64,000 nt of DNA from positions 992,001 through 1,056,000 of the forward strand of contig OZ037870.1 of the NCBI GenBank assembly GCA_964035575.1, in the 5' to 3' direction. Shown one piece after another: positions 57,107 to 64,000 of this stretch; position 1 is the first letter of the stretch, and each line of letters starts with the position of its first letter. This stretch comes from Rhynchopus sp. YZ270_cl-10. Its lineage: Eukaryota; Euglenozoa; Diplonemea; Diplonemida; Diplonemidae. A model generated the notes under the pieces. The model did not search any database. It was not told where the DNA came from and worked only from the letters and a program-made list of their open reading frames with translations. Both the position numbers and the translations under genes were made by a program.

Positions 57107-57856
57107 ATGTCGCGACATCACTTAGCACGCAAGACAACACCTTTAAGTGATGTTGATCGTGCAGCTACTGTGTGGGGTAGCTCTTCAAGACGCGTGACGC
57201 TTGGGGGGCTTGAACGTTTTATGCAGTCCTGGACGCAGAGACAGCAGCGTGAGTTTGGGTACACTGGGGAGTTGTTGAACCGTGCCTTTGCGGAGGCGGA
57301 TGTGGAAGGGAAGGGGTGGATTGATGCGGCTGCCTTGCAGGCTGCAGCGAACACTGGCCCGCACTGTCTGTTGTGGAAACAGCTTGTCTCGCTTGCGACT
57401 GGTGGTGGCATTATCACATCGACAGTACACAAACGCAAAAAACGGCGTCGCCGCCCTTTACCACGGATAGCAGGGGTGCCCACCTTCGACCCGGTGCCAC
57501 CATCGGCAAAGCAGGCGTCTCTTGCAGTGTTGCCTTTGACGCATCGTGCGAGGTTTGCAATGTCGCGGTTTGATGGAGACGTGCCACACAAAGCGTTGTC
57601 TGCACAGGGCAGGTCAGTATGGGACGGTGCTGCCGGGTCAGTGTTCACGCCGCATTTTACACGAGGGTGTGGTCGGCTGGACCGTGCGTTCTTCTCATAT
57701 GTGAACTCAAACCAACGTGCCAACCCCGACGTCGCAGCAGCTACCTGCAAGCAGAGCAGAGAGGAGGACGGCAAGTTCCTCCATCGTGTCTCACCAAAGA
57801 CAGCCGTGGTCGCCTGCGATCTTAACAGCCTCCAGGATTCGATCCGTCTGTGGTGA
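57107..57856 (+). CDS. Small basic protein with one degenerate EF-hand-like helix-loop-helix
   Basis: ATG 57107 gives 249 residues; an acceptor CTGCAG lies at 57033-57038. Residues about 45-70, LLNRAFAEADVEGKGWIDAA, follow the EF-hand pattern (D-x-E-x-K-G-x-I), but position 12 is Ala, so calcium binding is doubtful. A basic run KRKKRRRRP follows at about 106-114 and could be a nuclear signal. Later motifs (LTHRARFAMSRFDGDVPH, RGCGRLDRAFFSYVNSN) are not recognised. The gene sits 228 bases after the isochorismatase-fold gene. Confidence 0.65.
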   Translation: MSRHHLARKTTPLSDVDRAATVWGSSSRRVTLGGLERFMQSWTQRQQREFGYTGELLNRAFAEADVEGKGWIDAAALQAAANTGPHCLLWKQLVSLATGGGIITSTVHKRKKRRRRPLPRIAGVPTFDPVPPSAKQASLAVLPLTHRARFAMSRFDGDVPHKALSAQGRSVWDGAAGSVFTPHFTRGCGRLDRAFFSYVNSNQRANPDVAAATCKQSREEDGKFLHRVSPKTAVVACDLNSLQDSIRLW

Positions 57857-58140
57857 TTTTTTTTTTTGATGTTCTGTTTTTCATGTAATATGCGCAAAAT
57901 TATTTCGATTATTACGCCATGGTCTTATGATAACAACATTAGCGGAAATATACAAAAACTCCTAGGTTTTTTTCCTTTTCAGGCAAAAAAATACCGACCT
58001 TTTTTTTTCAAAAATTCTCTTTTCGAACAAAAAAATGCACTCATATTAGCTCTCTCTCAGCTCTCCTCCCCCTCCTCCTCTCTCTCTCTCTCTAACCAAA
58101 CAATTTCCAGGGAAAAAAAAACACAAAAAAAGCAAAAAAT

Positions 58141-59547
58141 ATGCATACCCTTCGTGGACAACGGAGATTCGCGGGGATGGGTCGGCAGCTGCTGAGGGAT
58201 GTGCTGTCGAAGCAGATTGCGGACATCAAGGCGGCAGGGACCTTTAAGAACGAGCGTGTCATCACCTCCCCTCAGGCGGGAGAGGTGACCACCGCAGCAA
58301 CAACTGGCCCGGTGTTGAACTTCTGTGGAAACAACTACCTTGGTCTCAGCAACCACCCCGAGGTCAAGAAGGCTGCGATCAACGCGATTGAGGAGCGTGG
58401 GTTCGGCATGGGAAGCGTCCGTTTCATCTGTGGAACCCAGGACCTTCACGTCAACCTTGAGAAGAAAATTACCAACTTCCTGGGCACTGAGGAGACCATT
58501 TTGTATCCTTCCTGCTTTGACGCGAACGCCGGAGTGTTCGAGACGGTTCTGGGGAAGGAGGATGCGGTGATCTCTGACTCGCTGAACCATGCGTCTATCA
58601 TTGACGGAATCCGTTTGTGCAAGGCTGAGCGCCATCGGTATGAGCACAACGACATGGCAAAGCTTGAGGAGGCCCTCCAGAAGACTCAGGACAGGAGGGT
58701 GCGGATGATTGTGACCGACGGAGTGTTCTCCATGGACGGAGACGTGGCACGTCTCCCTGAGATTGTGGACCTTGCGCAGAAGTACGATGCGTGCGTCTTC
58801 ATTGACGACTGCCACGCAACCGGCATCATCGGGCCCGGAGGTAGGGGGTCTGCCCACTACTTCGGTGTGGCAGACAAGGTCGACATCATCAACTCGACCC
58901 TCGGCAAGGCCATGGGAGGTGCCTCGGGAGGGTTCAGCTCTGGCTGCAAAGAGTTCATTGACCTTCAAAGGCAGAAGTCGCGCCCGTACCTCTTCTCCAA
59001 CGCCATCGCACCCTCCGTTGTGGCAGGGACGTACAAGGTATGTTTTTTAGAAAGTCTAACAGAGAGAGCATTGCTTTTAGACAACACCATTTTGTTTCAT
59101 GATTTCGCGAAAAACTGTTTTTATTTTTTCAACAGGCGTTCGAGGTGCTTGAGAACGACACCACCGTTCTGGAGCAGCTGAAGAAGAACACTGCGCAGTT
59201 CAGGTCGCAGATGAAGGCTGCAGGGTTCACCATTTCGGGTGCCGATGAGTGTGCGATTGCGCCTGTTATGCTGTACGATGCGAAGCTGGCTGCAGATGTC
59301 TCGGAGGAGATGCTTGCCCAGGTATGACAAAACAATGCAAAACCACTTTGCGTTGGCCATCGGATTGTCAAAAAAAATCTACAACATTCCCCCACTACAG
59401 GGTATTTACGTGGTCGGATTCTCCTTCCCGGTGGTCCCCCAGGGGCAGGCAAGAATCAGAGTGCAGCTCTCCGCATCCCACACAGAAGCGCAGGTGCAGA
59501 AGCTGATCGACGCATTCAAGAGCGTCCAGCAGAAGATGGGTCTGTAG
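58141..59547 (+). CDS. kbl: 2-amino-3-ketobutyrate CoA ligase (glycine C-acetyltransferase), mitochondrial
   Basis: Exons 58141-59037, 59136-59321 and 59401-59547 join in phase 0 to give 409 residues (family about 400). It belongs to the alpha-oxoamine synthase group of PLP enzymes: [75 protein letters not shown] and [13 protein letters not shown], where Lys256 should bind PLP. It cleaves 2-amino-3-ketobutyrate, made from threonine by threonine dehydrogenase, with CoA to glycine and acetyl-CoA. The N-terminus [20 protein letters not shown] lacks acids and fits a mitochondrial presequence, as for the trypanosomatid enzyme. The introns are 98 and 79 bases. Acceptor AATTTCCAG lies 31 bases upstream of the ATG. 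Confidence 0.95.
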
Positions 59548-59664
59548 GAGCTACACTGTGGATTTGATGTGAGGGGGATTTTCGTCTTGCGCATTATCTT
59601 TTTTTGTGTGTCTTCTTGCAAAAAAAACGTTATTATAAAGGGTCTGTTCCCCTGTGATTTTTTT

Positions 59665-60030
59665 GAGGTGACTAAGCATGTGAAGCTTTTGTTTATCTTA
59701 TCTAATTTTGCCGTCAGTTTCAAAAGAAAAAAAAACTTTATATGAAACCTTACGCGATGCCCGCGGAATCATGAAGAGAAGAAGAATTTCCAATGAGAAA
59801 TAAAGTACAGTTCATAAGCCAACCCATTCGTAAGGTTAGACGCAAAAAAAAAAAAAGTGCAAAAACGCAGAAATCGTTGTGTTTCAACAAACCCGTTGAC
59901 ATCTGCTATTTTTTTATGTGAAAATTGACTTCCTTTTTTACACCTTCTGTTGTTGGCCGCAGGGTACTTTTGTGCTTTCATCCGGATGGCTGGGTCAGTC
60001 GGAGGTGCCTGCATCAATAACTTCCATTTT
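59665..60030 (+). repeat. Family A copy 14 and family I copy 2 downstream of kbl
   Basis: A (59665-59700): AGGTGACTAAGCATGTGAAG, CTTTTGTTTATCTTA. I (59965-60030): TTGTGCTTTCATCCGGATGG, GGTCAGTCGGAGGTGCCTG, CATCAATAACTTCC. The remaining sequence of 59548-60330 is A/T-rich and shows no gene. Confidence 0.55.
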
Positions 60031-60329
60031 TTTTGTACATTCATGGTCATGCACAAACGACAAAAAAAAACCCAAAAAAATAAAACGAAGGGCGGTACAG
60101 GGGGGTTGAGTGGGGAATATGTCAAAAGAACAGAACATAGCCCATTCCACAGCCTCCCTCCCCAACATACGAACGAAAGGAAAAATGCAAAAAGGGTACA
60201 AATATGGTTTTTGGTCATAGCACACGGCATCGTCTATGCATGATATACCCGAACCCCCTCTTTTGTTTCTTCTCCAGGTCAGTTGTGCACTCAGGGCAAC
60301 ACGTCATTCAGAGTCAACACCTTCGTCAT

Positions 60330-60655
60330 GTTCCTCTGGCTCCGAGTCATAACCATCATCAACAGCATCAAATCGTCACTGAGTGGAATCGAGGGGTACG
60401 ACGTTCCTCATCGCCCAGCGCAGTCGGGTCAACTGTCTGCAGGTTGCTGTTCTGAAGTTGCTCCGGACGCATAAACCGCGGATCCTCTATTCCTCGGTAG
60501 CCAGGTGTCGTCCTTGCGGCCTGGTGCCCCTCTGCGCTTTGAGCGAGAGCGAATTCGTCATCGTTGGTGTCGATACGTCGTACTACCGTCAGTGTCGTGA
60601 GATAGATGACTCCTGAATTCGGTATAAAGAGCAAGGAGTCACATATGAAACACAT
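60330..60655 (-). pseudogene. Antisense coding-like stretch, probably a relic
   Basis: On the minus strand a 95-codon frame (60655-60368) includes VVRRIDTNDDEFALAQSAEG and RGIEDPRFMRPEQLQNSN. It stops just before a second frame that reads RFDAVDDGYDSEPEEHDEGV and ends at a stop. The composition looks like the end of a real acidic protein, but the reading is split between two frames and no start with context is visible. No family recognised. It would be the only minus-strand gene in the window. Confidence 0.25.
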
Positions 60656-60783
60656 TCAAGCAACGGCCAATAGAGACACTCTGTTAGAGTACCCCTCTGC
60701 ACCCAAGACGAATCCCCTGATTACCCCCATCCAGGTGAAAGTCTTCATTTCCCCCCTTTATTTCAACTCTTTCACATGCAACG

Positions 60784-62700
60784 ATGTTGTGTCTTGAGCA
60801 CTCTGTGCCACCGACTGTAGAGGAGACGCACACACCGGGGCGGGCGTTGCATGGACACACTGCGACGTTGGTGGGCGATGACATGGTTGTGGTGGGCGGC
60901 TGTCTTGCCGAGGCTGGCGGGTTCAACTTTAGCACCTACATATTCTCCTTTACGACGGAACGCTGGCGGTACGGACGTTCCCTCACAACCTGCGACAGTG
61001 CACGCTACCGCCACACTGCAGTCGCCCTCGACGGTCGCGTCTACCTTCATGGCGGCCACGGCCAATTCGACGGCATGCACTCTGATCTCTGGTACTTCGA
61101 CCTTAAGATGCTAACCTGGGCCTTCGTTGAAGAAAACGGCACCAAAATCGGCCCCCGCGCAGCACACAGCTCGACCTCCCATGCACAGCACCTCTACTTC
61201 TTCGGCGGCGTCAACGAACAGTTCCAACCACAAAACGACCTATTCAGCTTTGACCCACGCAATGGAATGATGCGACGCCTTTCAAAGACTTTCCTTGAAA
61301 CCAAACCCTGTTTAAACCCCCGAGGGACACGCCCCTGTATGTTCGACGACACCGACGCAAGCGACACCGAAATAGGAGAAATCACCCCCAACGTGAACCC
61401 ACCCTCCCCACGAAGCGAAGCCGGCATCTGCCTCTACCTTGGCATCCTCTGGGTTCTAGGCGGCACCGCAGTCGGCGTCGCTGCTTCCGACAACTGGGGG
61501 CACATCGTGAAAGGCTGGGACCTTGAGAACGGGATGTGGGTAAGCCGGGTGGTTCCCGAGACCAAGGTATCGCGAGACCTGCAAACGACACGGTACCATG
61601 GTTATGTGCTGGCAATGCTGGGATCGTGGTGCTATCTCCGTGGGCACGAAGGGGTTATTATTATGCTGGATTTGGACAGCTTTTCGACGCACTCTTGCAC
61701 CCTTTTACATATTGGTGACACCACAAACAGCGACGCGCTCATCAGCTGTGCAGGCTGTCTTCGCATCACCACTACCTCCGCTGCCTTCATCACCCATGGC
61801 GGACGTCTCCTCAAAAACGGCAAGGTTCGCGAACGTTTCACCTCCATCAACCTCAACTCCACCAGCTTCGCCACCGCACGATGCGAACACTCCATTATGA
61901 CCTGCTGCGAAGTGATCACAGAGTCCTCAGGTTGTATTAGCATTGTGCTTGCTGCCGCGTTTATTTCTCTTTGCAAACCAACACTTCCTCCAGCACCTCT
62001 CAAAAATTGGGGTAACGTCAAAACAGCAATTAAAGACAAGATTGATGCCTTGAAAGCCGAGACCCTACGAGGAAGCAACCCAGCAGAGGTATATTCCCGA
62101 GCAATGGAGGAGCTGCGGCAACTCACCGACATCCTCCCTGCAAGCGAGGATGCCCACCTTTACACCCGAGCCATGGCGGTGCACACCGCCCGCGGGAAGG
62201 GTGCACAATTTTCTCAGGTGCTTGGCGATGCTGCAAACATACCCTTTTCCCAAAGGGCACGAAGGTGCAAACCAACACCACCAAAACGGCCTAAGGGGGT
62301 GTCGCAGTCACCAAGGTTTGACCCGATATTCCGAGAGTGTGTAGGGAAGATGGAGAAGGCGGAGAAGAGTGAGAGTGCAGCGAAGCTGAGGGGGCAGGCG
62401 AAGAAGTGTTGTTTTGATGACATTGTGTCTCGCGAGGCGAGGGCTAGTGGAGAGGCGGTGGCAGCCATGGAGCGCGACGCAGAGGTGCATAGGAAGAAGC
62501 TTACAGCGCTCGCGTCGTGCAGCGCCAAGACAGCAGAGGACGTCATCGCGTACTACACACAGCGCCGTGCCGCAACCGCTTTATACAGAAAGGTCGTTCC
62601 ACCACCGCCAGCAGAGCGGCCCTTCCTTCACGTCTCGGGACTTCCGTCTCTTCAGACGTGCGTTGTAGATAATGCGAGCGGCAGCGTTTTGTGGAGATGA
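60784..62700 (+). CDS. Kelch-repeat protein with helical C-terminus
   Basis: An unbroken frame gives 638 residues from ATG 60784. An acceptor-like AG with a C-rich tract is at 60733-60734, but an upstream exon cannot be excluded. Kelch blades are visible in residues 15-300: GHTATLVGDDMVVVGGCLAE, RYRHTAVALDGRVYLHGGHG, AAHSSTSHAQHLYFFGGVNE, EAGICLYLGILWVLGGTAVG. The blades have the GG pair and an aromatic residue after it. A beta-propeller for protein binding is expected. Residues about 410-600 are helical, with KMEKAEKSESAAKLRGQAKK and repeated Arg/Lys-Ala stretches. Partner and site of action unknown. Confidence 0.8.
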   Translation: MLCLEHSVPPTVEETHTPGRALHGHTATLVGDDMVVVGGCLAEAGGFNFSTYIFSFTTERWRYGRSLTTCDSARYRHTAVALDGRVYLHGGHGQFDGMHSDLWYFDLKMLTWAFVEENGTKIGPRAAHSSTSHAQHLYFFGGVNEQFQPQNDLFSFDPRNGMMRRLSKTFLETKPCLNPRGTRPCMFDDTDASDTEIGEITPNVNPPSPRSEAGICLYLGILWVLGGTAVGVAASDNWGHIVKGWDLENGMWVSRVVPETKVSRDLQTTRYHGYVLAMLGSWCYLRGHEGVIIMLDLDSFSTHSCTLLHIGDTTNSDALISCAGCLRITTTSAAFITHGGRLLKNGKVRERFTSINLNSTSFATARCEHSIMTCCEVITESSGCISIVLAAAFISLCKPTLPPAPLKNWGNVKTAIKDKIDALKAETLRGSNPAEVYSRAMEELRQLTDILPASEDAHLYTRAMAVHTARGKGAQFSQVLGDAANIPFSQRARRCKPTPPKRPKGVSQSPRFDPIFRECVGKMEKAEKSESAAKLRGQAKKCCFDDIVSREARASGEAVAAMERDAEVHRKKLTALASCSAKTAEDVIAYYTQRRAATALYRKVVPPPPAERPFLHVSGLPSLQTCVVDNASGSVLWR

Positions 62701-62729
62701 CCTAAAAAAAAAAAGAGAATTTTTTTTTT

Positions 62730-62833
62730 GATCACGAAATGGACGTAATACCGCATGGTTGGGTGTCCACCCCCCCCCGGTACAGCCGATCCTACCAAGG
62801 TACACTATCACAGGGTTTTGTATTTCAAGCCAA
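62730..62833 (+). repeat. Family B repeat, copy 7, just upstream of the IPK1 acceptor
   Basis: ATCACGAAATGGACG, CGCATGGTTGGGTGTCCACC, CGGTACAGCCGATCC, TACCAAGGTACACTATCACAG, TTTTGTATTTCAAGCCAA. The AG acceptor AATTTGCAG (62865-62873) follows within 40 bases. Confidence 0.65.
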
Positions 62834-62891
62834 TTTTTTTTCAACCATTCGATAATTTTTCACTAATTTGCAGAAGAAAAAAAATAACACC

Positions 62892-64000
62892 ATGATGACC
62901 AAGGAGGAACTGAAGGCGCTTGCCCCTTCTTTGAAGGTGGAGGAGTGGGACTTCTTTGCGAAGGGACAGGCACATGCGGTGTTCCGGTACGTTGCGGGCG
63001 ACGCATCGTCGGCATGGAACGGGCTGGTGGTGCGGTTCGTACGCAACTCCGGTGGCCCCGACAACTTCGCTTCCGACATCGAACACTGCTTCCACGCGAT
63101 TGAGTGGCTCCGCGAGAAAATGTTCTGCACTGTAGGCGACTGCATGGACCTGCCGGTACCCGCTACCGTCACCCCCGAGGTTGCTGCACAGTTCACAGAG
63201 AAGGCCGGGATGTCTCTTGCCCCTGCCTTTGACATCATGCCTGACTACTCCCAATGCGACCTCCTGGTTGAGCTCAAGCCCAAGAAAGGTGTTATCTTTG
63301 CATCAGATGCCTGGTGCGACCAAGACGAAGAACTTACCATCCACGACCCGCTTCTCTCCCAATGCTGCAAGCATTGCATTCAACAGACCACCAAGGTTGC
63401 GTCTGGGAGATTCGACACCCGGTCCCTCTACTGCCCGGTCACTCTGTTTGAGGGGAAGATTGATGAGGCGTTTCACAACCTCTTTCAGGTTCCACAGAAC
63501 AACCTCCGCATTTTCAAGGACGGAAAGGATATGGATTTGCCAAGCATCCCCCGCGAAGAGCAGGAGCGGATCACAGCTGAATGCAAGACTGCGCTGACTG
63601 CGACCAACATGCTTGACCGTGTTCTGACCCTCATGCGGGCGATCCCATTGGACATCGCCGTTCTCCACGAGGCTAAGGACAAAGGATCTGAAACGATCGC
63701 CTACATACACAAGGAGGAGACGCTCTGCAGGGTGCAAGAGATGTCAGAGGCAGGGGGGCCCGCATCCACAGAGGTAACCACAAGAGAGGTGACAGAGACG
63801 AAGACTGTGGTGCCCCTGCAGGATGCGATTGACGCGTACTTCATCTCCCGCTCCGCGCAGGACGCAAGCATCATGATCCAGCTCTTCAAGGATAAGCCAC
63901 CGCAGGCGAAGATCATCGACCTCGACAAGAAGTCCGACGAAAAGTTTAAGTTCTGGAAGCAGCAGGAGCAGGATTTGGTGAGTGCGTTTAAGTCGTCGCT
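62892..64000 (+). CDS. IPK1: Inositol-pentakisphosphate 2-kinase (IPK1), 3' partial
   Basis: The frame is open from ATG 62892 to the window end (369 codons visible). IPK1 features: W-D-F-F-AKGQAHAVFRYVAG near the start, matching the glycine-rich ATP-binding strand region; VVRFVRNSGG; PAFDIMPDYSQCDLLVELKPKKG (about 112-133, the conserved ExKPKxG); SLYCPVTLFEGK; and SAQDASIMIQLFKD (about 321-334), followed by IIDLDKKSDEKFKFWKQQEQ. The DCSIMI-type motif and ViDLDxK are family hallmarks. The enzyme phosphorylates inositol 1,3,4,5,6-pentakisphosphate at position 2 to make phytic acid (InsP6), which supports mRNA export and signalling. The likely trans-splice acceptor TTTGCAG is 19 bases upstream. 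Confidence 0.9.
   Translation, partial: MMTKEELKALAPSLKVEEWDFFAKGQAHAVFRYVAGDASSAWNGLVVRFVRNSGGPDNFASDIEHCFHAIEWLREKMFCTVGDCMDLPVPATVTPEVAAQFTEKAGMSLAPAFDIMPDYSQCDLLVELKPKKGVIFASDAWCDQDEELTIHDPLLSQCCKHCIQQTTKVASGRFDTRSLYCPVTLFEGKIDEAFHNLFQVPQNNLRIFKDGKDMDLPSIPREEQERITAECKTALTATNMLDRVLTLMRAIPLDIAVLHEAKDKGSETIAYIHKEETLCRVQEMSEAGGPASTEVTTREVTETKTVVPLQDAIDAYFISRSAQDASIMIQLFKDKPPQAKIIDLDKKSDEKFKFWKQQEQDLVSAFKSS

Noticed and set aside
60606-60820. Upstream first exon for the kelch gene (MKHIQATANRD...) joined at 60735/60821
   Set aside because: The donor and acceptor phases do not match, so the join would shift the kelch frame; the ATG at 60784 is kept as start.

Overview
This is a nuclear window from a protist. 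All 14 protein genes I can support lie on the + strand, head to tail. Most have a pyrimidine tract and an AG shortly upstream of the ATG. Five genes carry GT-AG introns, several only 45-98 bases long. One-strand gene arrays with spliced-leader-like acceptor sites are typical of Euglenozoa. Because cis introns are also present, a diplonemid (or another euglenozoan that keeps introns) fits better than a kinetoplastid. This placement is inference; no rRNA or spliced-leader RNA gene is in the window.

Layout. Positions 1-7730: a DUF4246-like oxygenase (open at the left edge), a PPR protein and a coiled-coil protein whose intron holds a hAT transposon. Positions 7731-13084: transposons and repeats plus one exon-like fragment. 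Positions 13085-14692: a CCCH zinc-finger, Gln-rich protein. Positions 14693-35025: 20 kb without a supported gene, A/T-homopolymer rich, packed with repeats and nested DNA transposons. Positions 35026-64000: dense genes for a PDZ protein, a large discoidin-domain protein, NudC, a Nab2/ZC3H14-like protein, an LRR protein, an isochorismatase-fold protein, an EF-hand-like protein, 2-amino-3-ketobutyrate CoA ligase, a kelch protein, and inositol-pentakisphosphate 2-kinase (open at the right edge). No shared pathway is evident, as is usual for euglenozoan gene arrays.

Repeats. I name nine dispersed short families A to I. A is a small stem-loop followed by TTCATCTTATAAA. B is a multi-hairpin of about 115 bases ending TTTGTATTTCAAGTCAAC. 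C is a tRNA T-arm-like hairpin, then a GTGC...GCAC stem, then TTTCAACTTC. D has a TTCG-type hairpin, GAGTACAGAC, a variable hairpin and GATTGTCGACACAAC. E to I have two or three copies each. Copies of A to D recur in most intergenic spaces over 500 bases, every copy found has the orientation of the genes, and several stems are kept by paired base changes.

Mobile DNA. At least a dozen non-autonomous DNA transposons can be delimited by terminal inverted repeats (TIRs) and target-site duplications (TSDs). They are: two hAT-like elements of one family (8-bp TSD), one with a 9-bp TSD, five with TA TSDs, three with 6-bp TSDs, and three small TG...CA elements with 5-bp TSDs. Several are inserted inside copies of families B, F, G and H, and one inside another transposon. 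Unrelated families share one design: short termini followed by arrays of a family-specific motif at both ends or through the interior.
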